Program-made: the position numbers and the translations under genes
Assembly (NCBI GenBank): GCA_006226495.1
Contig: SBGU01000034.1
Location: 1 to 64,000 of the forward strand
Length of the DNA: 64,000 nt
Source: Alphaproteobacteria bacterium
Lineage (GTDB): Bacteria > Pseudomonadota > Alphaproteobacteria > Sphingomonadales > Kordiimonadaceae
Reading direction: 5' to 3'
The notes under the pieces: model-generated
What the model was told of the DNA's origin: nothing
Database searches by the model: none
What the model saw: only the letters and a program-made list of their open reading frames with translations
Shown: positions 54,412 through 62,876 of the stretch, piece after piece
How positions within the stretch are numbered: the stretch's first letter is position 1
Layout: each line of letters begins with the position of its first letter

Positions 54412-55395
54412 TCAGGCGCTGTGCCACAGGCGTAGCGCCTCTTCTGCCACCACGTCGGGCCGTTCTTCTGGCCAGAACAGTTTCGAACCTTCAAGCCAGC
54501 GGATGCCTTTCGAATTGCCGACCGTGCGGTCCAGATGTTCCGCGTCAGACGATGCGAAAATGGCATCGGCACGCCCCCACACGATGCGGGTTGGAACCTT
54601 CGAAGCCTTCAGCTTGCCGGAAATGCCGGCCAGCGCGTTTTTCTCAAGCGCCATGACATAGGCATGCGCCCAGCCCTTGCCTTCAGGTGTGGCGGTCAGC
54701 GGCGTGAAATAGGTGTCGATGGCTTCGTCGGTCGGATGTGCCGGGTCGGTATAACACATGCCGCCAATGCCTTCGGACGATCGGGCCAGTGCCTTGTCGG
54801 CCCGCCAGGCGCCCAGCCAGCGGTCGGCCCACACACCGGCGTGCGCCATTTCGATCACCGGCATCATGGCCTCGGGCGGGCAGTTCAGTTCGGTGTCGCA
54901 GTTGGTCAGCAACAGGCTTTTCACCCGGTGCGGGTAGGTGACCATGAAAATCTGGGCGATGGCGCCGCCGCTGTCGCTTGCGATCACATCCACCGTGTCA
55001 ATGCCCAGCCGGGTCAGGAATGCATCCAGCATCGCCGCTTGCGCCGCGGGCGTGATGTCCTGTTCCTCGCTCGCGACCTCGGTGTAGCCAAGCCCCATGA
55101 AATCAGGGGCGATGCAGCGCCGCTGCGCCGACAGGATATCGATGGCCCCGCGCCACTGGAAGCCGTTGAGCGGAAACCCGTGCAGGAACAGGGCGACGTC
55201 ACCCTGGCCCCGGTCCAGATAGGCGATACGCCCGAAACGGGTGGGGACAAACCGGCGCGCGGCATGAAAGCTGGCGGCGGTCATTGGGGCGGCGGCCGGC
55301 GACGCGGTGGCAAACGCGGCAAGGGGCAGCACACTGGCGGCTGCTGTGGCGGCGGCCGTGTAACCGGCCAGTTTGAAAAAGTCTCGACGATGCAT
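54412..55395 (-). CDS. Alpha/beta hydrolase with Tat signal
   Basis: This 327-residue hydrolase has a Tat signal (HRRDFFKLAGYTAAATAAAS). FLHGFPLNGFQWRG gives the oxyanion loop, PDFMGLGYTEV the next strand, and VIASDSGGAIAQ the nucleophile elbow. There the residue in nucleophile position appears to be Asp, as in haloalkane dehalogenases and epoxide hydrolases. TRIVWGRADAIF supplies a late acid. It is divergent from the XRE gene across a gap with two 17-bp palindromes. Substrate not readable. Confidence 0.82.
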   Translation of the reverse strand: MHRRDFFKLAGYTAAATAAASVLPLAAFATASPAAAPMTAASFHAARRFVPTRFGRIAYLDRGQGDVALFLHGFPLNGFQWRGAIDILSAQRRCIAPDFMGLGYTEVASEEQDITPAAQAAMLDAFLTRLGIDTVDVIASDSGGAIAQIFMVTYPHRVKSLLLTNCDTELNCPPEAMMPVIEMAHAGVWADRWLGAWRADKALARSSEGIGGMCYTDPAHPTDEAIDTYFTPLTATPEGKGWAHAYVMALEKNALAGISGKLKASKVPTRIVWGRADAIFASSDAEHLDRTVGNSKGIRWLEGSKLFWPEERPDVVAEEALRLWHSA

Positions 55396-55456
55396 GATAC
55401 GCTCCTCTCACGTCGTTTCGTGCCGCCATGATCGGGCAGGAGAGGTGCAGCGGGCA

Positions 55457-55496
55457 ATGACCCCCGGGGTCATCATGATATGACGTCGGAGGTCAT
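55457..55496. promoter_or_regulatory. Two adjacent 17-bp palindromes (XRE operator pair)
   Basis: ATGACCCCCGGGGTCAT (55457-55473) and ATGACGTCGGAGGTCAT (55480-55496) share ATGACNNCNGNNGTCAT, with centres 23 bp apart. They lie in the divergent gap between the alpha/beta hydrolase and the XRE regulator, which is the classic place for autoregulation. A third copy is at 53047. Confidence 0.65.
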
Positions 55497-55557
55497 GTAC
55501 TTGATACACGCCCGCCCGTATGATGCCCCCAGTTTTGTCCGTCCAGGGAAGGTTCAG

Positions 55558-56361
55558 ATGTCCAGCCCCCAAATCGGCCCGCTTCTGCGGGAATGGCGAA
55601 CTGCCCGCCGTATGAGCCAGCTTGATCTCGCGCTTGAAGCCGAAATTTCGACCCGGCACCTCAGTTATGTGGAAACCGGGAAATCGCAGGCCAGCCGCGA
55701 TATCCTGAGCAGGCTTGCCGACGTGCTTGATATGCCGCTCAGGGAACGCAACCGGCTTCTGGTGGCCGGCGGGTACGCGCCGCGCTATGCCGAAAGCGCG
55801 CTCGAGGACCCGGAAATGGTGCGGGTGCGCCGTGCCATCGACAAGATCCTCGAACAGCAGGAACCGTACCCGGCGTTCCTGTTGAACCGGCACTGGGACA
55901 TTCTGGCCGCCAACCGTGCCGCCATGCGGGTCAGCACCTATGTGATGCATGGCAGACAAAGCGTGCACCAGAATATATTGCGCCAGTTTTTCGACCCCGC
56001 AGATTTTCGGGCGGCGGTCGGCAATTGGGAAGAAATCGCGGGTGAACTGATCCGCCACCTGCATACTACCGTGGTCGCCACCCCGACCGACACCAAGGCG
56101 CGTATCCTGCTCAGGGACCTTTTGGCCTATCCCGGTGTGCCGGGCCGCTGGCGCTACCGCGACGTGGAGACCGCACCGTCGCCCCTGATGGCCACGGTGC
56201 TGCAGCGGGGCGATGAAACACTCAGGTTCTTTTCCACCATCACCACCTTCGGCACCCCGCGCGACATCACGCTCGAGGAACTGCATATCGAATGTGTGTT
56301 CCCGGAAGACGATGCCACCGCGCGCGCCTGCCGCCGCCTCGCGGAAGCCGACGCCGCCTGA
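55558..56361 (+). CDS. XRE-family regulator with MmyB-like ligand-binding domain
   Basis: This 267-residue regulator has an N-terminal helix-turn-helix (IGPLLREWRTARRMSQLDLA, ISTRHLSYVETGKSQASRDI) and a C-terminal MmyB-like PAS-type domain (YPAFLLNRHWDILAANRAAM, LEELHIECVFPEDDATARAC). The start at 55558 has AGGGAAGG upstream; an earlier in-frame ATG lies inside the operator. MmyB-like regulators control adjacent short-chain dehydrogenase or hydrolase genes and may bind fatty acids. The palindromes upstream of it and of the DUF4331 gene define a likely small regulon. Confidence 0.88.
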   Translation: MSSPQIGPLLREWRTARRMSQLDLALEAEISTRHLSYVETGKSQASRDILSRLADVLDMPLRERNRLLVAGGYAPRYAESALEDPEMVRVRRAIDKILEQQEPYPAFLLNRHWDILAANRAAMRVSTYVMHGRQSVHQNILRQFFDPADFRAAVGNWEEIAGELIRHLHTTVVATPTDTKARILLRDLLAYPGVPGRWRYRDVETAPSPLMATVLQRGDETLRFFSTITTFGTPRDITLEELHIECVFPEDDATARACRRLAEADAA

Positions 56362-56500
56362 TCACGACTTTTCACATTTTCAAAAAGCGAAAGACTTCGC
56401 CCCACGATGGCGATAAGTAGGACGGATGGGTACGGTGCCCCCGGGAAGGGCGCCGGTTGGGCAAAACACGTCACATCCAGCATGATGGGGATAAAAAAAC

Positions 56501-58345
56501 ATGCGTATCGACAGACGGACTTTCATGATGGGCCTTTCGGCTGCGGCGGTAATGCAGGCCGTGCCGGCCAATGCTTTTGTTGCGGGTGCAACAAAATCGG
56601 CGGCGGATGCGGCGGCAGAAAAGCTGTTCGCGGCATCGGCTGAAGCGCTGTTGCGCGCCTATCCGGAAAACGCATCGGACATGGGTATCGACACCGGCGC
56701 ACGCCGCGGCCTGAAGGCCCTGCTGACCGACCGCACGCCCGCGGGTGTGGCCAAACTGGCGGCGGACGCCGGCGCCCGGCTCGCCGCCTTCCGCAAGGTC
56801 GACGAAGCGCAGCTTTCCCCGAACCTGAGGCGCGACCTTGAGGTCAGCATCCGCACCCATGAACTGGCGGTCGAAGGTTTTGCCTTCGGTTATGGCGACA
56901 CCGCGAACCTGAACCGGTCCTATGGCTACCGCAACTCGCCCTACACCATGTCCCACAACACCGGCGCCTTTGTTGAAATCCCGGATTTCCTCGCCAACAA
57001 ACACCCGTTCGAAAACGTGGAAGACGGCGACATGTACCTGAGCCGCATGGAAGCCTATGCCACCGCGCTGGACGGCGAGACTGAACGGCTGAAAGCCGAG
57101 TATGACAAGGGCGTCATCCTGCCCGATTTCCTGCTGGATAAAGCCATCGCACAGGTCACCGCGGGCCGCAGCAAGCCGGTGGCGGACTGGGAAATCGTCT
57201 CTGCGATCCGGGCTGCGGCGCCGACCGTGCCTGCCGCCTATGCGGAGCGTGCCCGGGCCATTGCCGCCGGCAGCATCTCGGCGGCGCTGGACCGCCAGTT
57301 GGCCGAACTGAAGCGCCACCGCGCCATAGCAAAACCTGATGCCGGTGCCTGGAAACTGCCGGACGGCGACGCCTATTATGGCTGGGCGCTTCGGACCGCG
57401 ACCACCACGAACCTAACCCCCAACGAAGTGCATGAACGCGGCAAGGAAGAACTGAAACTGCTGCAGGACCGCATGGACGGCCTCTTGCGCAAACAGGGCC
57501 TGACCGAAGGCACGGTGGGCGCACGCATGACCGCCCTGGGCAAGGACCCGCAATATCTGTATCCGAACACCGACGCGGGCCGGCAGCAGATCCTTGACTA
57601 TGTGAACGACCGCATCAATGACATCCGCGCCCGTATGCCGCAGGCGTTTGCGACCCTGGTGCCGGGCAACCTGGTGGTAAAGCGTGTACCGCCTGCCATC
57701 GAAAATGGCGCGCCGGACGGGTATGCCAGCGCGGGTTCGGTCGATGGCACCCGGCCCGGCGCCTATTATATCAACCTGCGCGATACCTCTATCTGGCCGC
57801 GCCATTCGCTGCCGACCCTCAGCTATCATGAAGGTATTCCGGGCCATGTGTGGCAGGGCGAATATGTGTTCGACGTGCCGCTTCTCCGCTCGCTTTATGC
57901 CTTCAACGCCTACACCGAAGGCTGGGCGCTCTATGCCGAACAGCTTGCGGATGAACTGGGCGTTTATGAAGGCGACCCCGTGGGCCAGCTTGGTTACCTG
58001 CAGTCGATTTCCTTCCGGGCCTGCCGCCTTGTGGTCGATACCGGCCTGCATGCCAAGCGCTGGACGCGCGAACAGGCGGTAGAGTGGTTTGCGCGCACCA
58101 ATGGCTCGCCTGAAGAACAGGTGCGCGGTGAAGTGGACCGCTATTGTGCCTGGCCCGGGCAGGCCTGCGGCTACAAGCTGGGCCACAGCGAGATCAACCG
58201 AATCCGGCGCGAGATGCAGGCAGCAGCGGGAGCCGGCTTCGACCTGAAGCGTTTTAACGATGCCGTGGTCACCGGCGGCGAAGTGCCGCTCGACCTTCTG
58301 GAAACCTTCGTCGCCGAGGCGCTGGGCCGCAAAATGCCTGCCTGA
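56501..58345 (+). CDS. DUF885 family protein (putative Zn-peptidase-like, exported)
   Basis: This 614-residue protein has a Tat signal (RIDRRTFMMGLSAAAVMQAV). The middle is alpha-rich, and the family motif is HEGIPGH (His443, Glu444, His449) with the downstream AFNAYTEGWALYAEQLADEL, which together resemble the zinc site of M2/M3-like peptidases with the Glu in TEGWA as third ligand. Length is normal. It is probably a periplasmic peptidase or related hydrolase. A strong terminator follows. Confidence 0.83.
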   Translation: MRIDRRTFMMGLSAAAVMQAVPANAFVAGATKSAADAAAEKLFAASAEALLRAYPENASDMGIDTGARRGLKALLTDRTPAGVAKLAADAGARLAAFRKVDEAQLSPNLRRDLEVSIRTHELAVEGFAFGYGDTANLNRSYGYRNSPYTMSHNTGAFVEIPDFLANKHPFENVEDGDMYLSRMEAYATALDGETERLKAEYDKGVILPDFLLDKAIAQVTAGRSKPVADWEIVSAIRAAAPTVPAAYAERARAIAAGSISAALDRQLAELKRHRAIAKPDAGAWKLPDGDAYYGWALRTATTTNLTPNEVHERGKEELKLLQDRMDGLLRKQGLTEGTVGARMTALGKDPQYLYPNTDAGRQQILDYVNDRINDIRARMPQAFATLVPGNLVVKRVPPAIENGAPDGYASAGSVDGTRPGAYYINLRDTSIWPRHSLPTLSYHEGIPGHVWQGEYVFDVPLLRSLYAFNAYTEGWALYAEQLADELGVYEGDPVGQLGYLQSISFRACRLVVDTGLHAKRWTREQAVEWFARTNGSPEEQVRGEVDRYCAWPGQACGYKLGHSEINRIRREMQAAAGAGFDLKRFNDAVVTGGEVPLDLLETFVAEALGRKMPA

Positions 58346-58374
58346 GCGGCCTTTTAACAGGGTGAAAATCACGG

Positions 58375-58406
58375 GGGCGCGGTGCTGAGCCGCGCCCTTC
58401 TTTTTT
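58375..58406 (+). terminator. Rho-independent terminator after DUF885 gene
   Basis: Stem GGGCGCGG / CCGCGCCC with 7-nt loop followed by TTCTTTTTTG. Confidence 0.8.
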
Positions 58407-58412
58407 GCCGAA

Positions 58413-58442
58413 TAATACTAACACGCTTGTGAGTGAATATTA
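58413..58442 (+). promoter_or_regulatory. 30-bp imperfect palindrome before MFS gene (copy A)
   Basis: Starts TAATACT, ends AATATTA, with core ACACGCTTGTGAGTGA. It matches the element at 60356-60385 at 23 of 30 positions. It lies 49 bp upstream of the MFS start. The regulator is not identified. Confidence 0.5.
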
Positions 58443-58490
58443 TTTCTGCTACATCCCAGCATGGGAAAAGGGATAGTACAGGAGGGATAC

Positions 58491-60185
58491 ATGCCGCTTC
58501 ATGCGCATGGCGGGCGCGATGCGCCTGCGCCGGGCGATCTGCCCAAACATCATGAACCAACCCAGAATGAAAAGCTGGTCATCGCGGCATCGTCGCTGGG
58601 CACCATGTTCGAATGGTATGATTTTTACCTCTATGGCCTTCTGGCCACCTATATCTCCAGCCAGTTCTTTTCGGGCGTGAATGAAACCACGGCCTTTATT
58701 CTGGCGCTGGCGGCGTTTGCGGCTGGCTTTGCGGTGCGGCCCTTCGGTTCCCTGGTGTTTGGTCATCTTGGGGACCTGGTGGGGCGCAAATATACCTTCC
58801 TGGTCACCATGGGCCTGATGGGTGTGTCGACCTTCGCGGTCGGCCTGTTGCCGGCCTACGACACGATCGGGGTTGCGGCCCCCATCATCCTGGTTGGCCT
58901 GCGCCTGTTGCAGGGCCTGGCGGTCGGCGGTGAATATGGTGGTGCGGCCACTTATGTCGCCGAACATGCCCCCAACAGGAAGCGCGGCTTCTATACAAGT
59001 TTCATCCAGACCACAGCGACACTTGGCCTGATCGTGTCCCTGATGCTGGTGATCGGCCTGCGCGCCTTGCTGGGCGAAGAAGCGTTCGCCGATTGGGGCT
59101 GGCGCATTCCGTTCCTGTTTTCTGTTGTGCTGTTGGCTGTGTCGCTGTGGATTCGCATGCAACTGGCTGAAAGCCCGGTGTTCAAGCGCATGAAGGAAGA
59201 GGGCAAGACCTCGAAGGCGCCGATCAGCGAGGCGTTCGGCAAATGGCGCAACATGAAGTTTGTGCTGATCGCGCTGTTTGGTGCGGTCGCGGGGCAGGCG
59301 GTCATGGGTTACACCGGGCAGTTCTATACCCTGTTTTACCTTGTAAAAATCATGAAGGTGGACCCCGGCACGGCCAATGTGCTGATCGCCATCGCGCTTG
59401 CCATGGGCACGCCCTTTTTCCTGATTTTCGCCTGGCTGAGCGACCGTATCGGTCGCAAGCCGATCATCGTGACATCCTGTCTTGTTGCGACCGTCGCCTT
59501 TTTCCCGGCCTTCAAGGCGCTGACCTATGCGTCGAACCCGGCGCTGGCGGCGGCGGTGGAAAACGCGCCGGTGACGGTGGTTGCCCATGATGGCGAATGT
59601 TCGCTGCAGTTCGACCCCGTCGGCCACAATACGTTCGACACTACAAGCTGCGATATCGCCAAGGCCTATCTGGCACAGGGTGGCATCAACTATGAAAATG
59701 CGGACGCGCCGGCCGGTGCCATTGCGGCGGTGCATGTCGGCGACGTGGTTGTTGCTGCGCCCGATCCCGTGGGCCTCGCGCCGGCAGAAAAGCAGGCTGC
59801 CATCGCGGCATTCCATGCCGATGTCCTGGCGGCGCTTGATGCCGCGGGTTACCCGCGCGCGGCAGATCCGAACGCCATCAACAAACCGCTGGTGGTGCTG
59901 ATCCTGTTTGGCATCATGATGCTGGTCACGGCGCCCTATGCGCCGCTTGCGGCCATGCTGGTCGAACTGTTCCCGACACGTATTCGTTATACCGCCATGT
60001 CCTTGCCCTATCATATCGGCAACGGCTGGTTCGGCGGTTTTCTGCCAAGTGCGGCCTTCGCCATGGTCGCAGCAACCGGCGATATCTATTTCGGCCTCTG
60101 GTATCCGGTCGTCATCGCCGGCATGTCCTTTGTCGTGGGGGCGCTGTTCCTACCGGAAACCTTCCGGCGCAATATCGACGACTAA
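58491..60185 (+). CDS. MFS transporter, MHS type, with 117-residue insertion
   Basis: This 564-residue carrier starts like the MHS branch (GTMFEWYDFYLYGLLATYIS) and has the loop motif GHLGDLVGRKYTF. Residues about 349-466 form an extra non-membrane segment between late spans (DGECSLQFDPVGHNTFDTTS, then ADPNAINKPLV), in the loop expected to face the periplasm. Two Cys in it (in GEC and TSCD) could pair. Typical members are about 430-450 residues. The start at 58491 has GGAGGGATAC directly upstream. A shared 30-bp element links it to the receptor at 60457. Confidence 0.86.
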   Translation: MPLHAHGGRDAPAPGDLPKHHEPTQNEKLVIAASSLGTMFEWYDFYLYGLLATYISSQFFSGVNETTAFILALAAFAAGFAVRPFGSLVFGHLGDLVGRKYTFLVTMGLMGVSTFAVGLLPAYDTIGVAAPIILVGLRLLQGLAVGGEYGGAATYVAEHAPNRKRGFYTSFIQTTATLGLIVSLMLVIGLRALLGEEAFADWGWRIPFLFSVVLLAVSLWIRMQLAESPVFKRMKEEGKTSKAPISEAFGKWRNMKFVLIALFGAVAGQAVMGYTGQFYTLFYLVKIMKVDPGTANVLIAIALAMGTPFFLIFAWLSDRIGRKPIIVTSCLVATVAFFPAFKALTYASNPALAAAVENAPVTVVAHDGECSLQFDPVGHNTFDTTSCDIAKAYLAQGGINYENADAPAGAIAAVHVGDVVVAAPDPVGLAPAEKQAAIAAFHADVLAALDAAGYPRAADPNAINKPLVVLILFGIMMLVTAPYAPLAAMLVELFPTRIRYTAMSLPYHIGNGWFGGFLPSAAFAMVAATGDIYFGLWYPVVIAGMSFVVGALFLPETFRRNIDD

Positions 60186-60192
60186 GGGGGCG

Positions 60193-60257
60193 GGGGCGCC
60201 GTGTCGGCCTGGCAGAAGTTCCCGCTTCCTGGCCTGGCGTGGCGCCCCATCTTTTTC
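60193..60257 (+). terminator. Terminator-like structure after MFS gene
   Basis: GGGGCGCC (60193-60200) pairs with GGCGCCCC (60241-60248), enclosing a smaller stem, and is followed by ATCTTTTTC. Confidence 0.6.
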
Positions 60258-60355
60258 GGTTCCGGCGACTTGCAGCAATCGCCGCTTGTCGTGTGATCCG
60301 ACAGTAAAATTCCGAAGTGCAGTTGTTGTTTGTATAGGGAAATCAATGCTTTGAT

Positions 60356-60385
60356 TAATATTCACACGCATGAGAGTGAGTGTTG
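60356..60385 (+). promoter_or_regulatory. 30-bp imperfect palindrome before TBDR (copy B)
   Basis: Starts TAATATTCACACGC and continues TGAGAGTGAG; 23 of 30 positions match copy A at 58413-58442. It lies about 72 bp before the receptor start, so the carrier and the receptor are probably co-regulated by one factor. Confidence 0.5.
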
Positions 60386-60456
60386 ACGAAGCAGCCGAAA
60401 CGTGGCACTATCACAATACGCCGACACCTCTGTTCGGCGTGGGAAGGGGAGGAAAT

Positions 60457-62733
60457 ATGAAAGAGGTCTTATTGGCTGCGGTCTGTACCGCCGCCGTGGC
60501 AGTAGGCTCGGCTTCAGCCTACGCACAGGATACGTCTGCCGGCCAGTCGGGGTCGAAGGACAAAAAAGCCGAAACCGAACTTCAGGAAATCATCGTTACC
60601 GCCACCCGGCGGACCGAAAAACTGCAGGATGTGCCGATCAGTATTACGGCATTTTCACAGGAGCAACTGACACGCGAAGGTATCGTGGGCTATGAAGGTC
60701 TGGCCCAGTCGACACCCGGCGTGGTCATGAACCGGCCAACACAGAACTTCAACAACTTCACGTCCCGCGGTATTGCCACCAACGGCTATAACGCCAACCT
60801 GCAAAGCACGGTCGCCATCTATGTCGACGAGCTGCCGATTTCTGCGAACGGCAACTCGACGATCCTGGACCCGAGCCTGTTCGACGTGGAGCGCGTGGAA
60901 TTCCTGCGTGGGCCGCAGGGGACCCTGTTTGGCTCCGGTTCGCTGGCCGGCGCCATGCGCATCATCACCAAAAAGCCGCAACTGGACGAATTCGACATGT
61001 CCGCCATGGTCGATTTTGGTCTCACGGGCTCGGATTCGCTTCGCCAGCGCTATAACCTGATGCTGAACACCCCGTTGGTCGAAGACAAGCTGGGTTTCCG
61101 TTTTGTCGGTTTCTACCGCAATGAGGACGGTTATCTGGATAACGTTTTCACCGGCGAGCATAATTCGAACAAGCTGATCGACTGGGGCGGGCGTGCCAGC
61201 ATGCTGTGGCAGCCCACGGACGCCATGTCCCTGCGCCTGACCGTCGGGCACGAGGACAGCGATCCCAAGGATTCGTCGCTCACGAACCCGGCGCTTGGCC
61301 GCAACAAACGGAATTCGGACTTCCCGGACCTGTTTGTCGCCAACCTCGATACCTATAATGCGACCATCGACTATCAGTTCGATGGTGCACACTTCACCAG
61401 TTCGACCACCTATTCCGAGTTCGACCAGTTGTTCTTCGTCGACCTTGGCAACACCTTTGCCTTCACCACGCCGTTCCGGCTGGATGCAACCGCATACGAC
61501 AATATCTTCGTCGAAGAAGCGCGGCTGGTGTCGGACCCCGGCAACAAGATCGACTGGGTTCTGGGGACCTTCTATTTCTACAAGCGCCGGGATGTGGACT
61601 ATGTCTACCGTTCGTCGCAGGAATTCCTGGACGCCCGCGGCTTGACCGGGCTTGAGGATGATGCCTACCAGGTGTTCGGTGCCCATTCGATCGGGCATGA
61701 ATTCGCCGGCTTTGGTGAGCTGACCTACCATATCTCGGACCAGTTGTGGCTTACCGGTGGCCTGCGTTACGGCAGTGTCGACGTCCAGTCCGAAACCGAG
61801 GAAGGTGGTTTTAACAGCAACTATCTGGCGCTGGCGCTGGGCGGCTTTTCGAATGTGCCCTTGACCATCGTGCCGGTTGCTGCCGCTGTGGGCGACAAGG
61901 CCAAGAAAAGCAGCGCGTCCTACAAGGTCAGCCTGTCCTATCAGCCGTCGGATGAAATCACCACCTATGCGACCATCTCCACGGGTTTCCGGGCGCCGAT
62001 CGTGAACGCCCGCGGCGGCCTTTCCAGTGTTGTCGATCCGACCGATCTGGTCATCCCATATGGCGCGGATTCCGACAAGCTGACCAACTATGAGGTTGGC
62101 CTGAAAGGGCGCTGGTACGGTGGCCGCCTGACCGCAAACCTTGCGGCCTACCTGATCGACTGGAAAGACATCCAGGTTCAGGCAAACAGGACGTCCGACC
62201 AGGTGCAGTTCGCCACCAACATCGGTTCGGCCCGCAGCAAGGGGTTCGAGTTCGAAATCACGGCGGTTCCGGCAACCGGGCTGGACATCAGCATCAACGG
62301 CTCGCTGAACGACTCCAAGGTTACCGACCTGACGGACGAGGAAGCGGCGATCTCCGGTGCCGTTGAAGGTGCGCAACTCGCATCGCCGCATTTCCAGGGT
62401 TCGGTGAACGTCAAATATTCGTTCGACGTGACCGACGAGATGCAGGGCTTTGTTGCCGCCAACATGTACCATATCTCGTCGTTCCCGGGCATGTTCCAGT
62501 ATGTCCCCGGCCGGCCGGGCGTGGAAAACCCCAACTATGACCGCACGGACAAGTACAACAACGTGAAGGCGCAGGTTGGCTTCTACCAGGGTCGCTGGAT
62601 GGTTGTCGCCTATGCCGAGAACCTGTTCGACGATCATTCGGTCACCTATGTACACCCTGAATCCTTCCTGGCCAGCCGCTACGGTACGTTGCGGCCGCGC
62701 ACGGTGGGTGTCCGGGTGAGCTTCGACTACTGA
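60457..62733 (+). CDS. TonB-dependent receptor
   Basis: This 758-residue outer-membrane receptor has a signal peptide ending ASAYAQ and the plug pattern EIIVTATRRTEKLQDVPISI, LAQSTPGVVMN and VEFLRGPQGTLFGSGSLAG. The barrel ends FDY. The start at 60457 has GGGGAGGAAAT upstream; an upstream in-frame ATG at 60370 lies within the operator. It is followed after 143 bp by a carboxylesterase, repeating the receptor/carrier/esterase arrangement of 19441-26867. Confidence 0.92.
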   Translation: MKEVLLAAVCTAAVAVGSASAYAQDTSAGQSGSKDKKAETELQEIIVTATRRTEKLQDVPISITAFSQEQLTREGIVGYEGLAQSTPGVVMNRPTQNFNNFTSRGIATNGYNANLQSTVAIYVDELPISANGNSTILDPSLFDVERVEFLRGPQGTLFGSGSLAGAMRIITKKPQLDEFDMSAMVDFGLTGSDSLRQRYNLMLNTPLVEDKLGFRFVGFYRNEDGYLDNVFTGEHNSNKLIDWGGRASMLWQPTDAMSLRLTVGHEDSDPKDSSLTNPALGRNKRNSDFPDLFVANLDTYNATIDYQFDGAHFTSSTTYSEFDQLFFVDLGNTFAFTTPFRLDATAYDNIFVEEARLVSDPGNKIDWVLGTFYFYKRRDVDYVYRSSQEFLDARGLTGLEDDAYQVFGAHSIGHEFAGFGELTYHISDQLWLTGGLRYGSVDVQSETEEGGFNSNYLALALGGFSNVPLTIVPVAAAVGDKAKKSSASYKVSLSYQPSDEITTYATISTGFRAPIVNARGGLSSVVDPTDLVIPYGADSDKLTNYEVGLKGRWYGGRLTANLAAYLIDWKDIQVQANRTSDQVQFATNIGSARSKGFEFEITAVPATGLDISINGSLNDSKVTDLTDEEAAISGAVEGAQLASPHFQGSVNVKYSFDVTDEMQGFVAANMYHISSFPGMFQYVPGRPGVENPNYDRTDKYNNVKAQVGFYQGRWMVVAYAENLFDDHSVTYVHPESFLASRYGTLRPRTVGVRVSFDY

Positions 62734-62876
62734 GCCATGACGTCGGTGAAGTCCCTCCCTGGGCATCGACCGGCTGGCCAGGCTGTTTCCGGTCCCGCGG
62801 CATCTGTCGCGGGGCCGGGCAGTCCGCTTGCCGGGGCAGGGCGGGACAACGCCGAACCTGATGGAGATTTGACCTG

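Noticed and set aside
62736-62745. ATGACGTCGG resembling half of the XRE palindrome
   Set aside because: Only one half matches and the other half is not present; likely chance.
58449-62766. Long minus-strand frames opposite the MFS gene and the last receptor (521 and 703 codons)
   Set aside because: GC-rich antisense shadows; the sense frames have clear family motifs and ribosome-binding sites.
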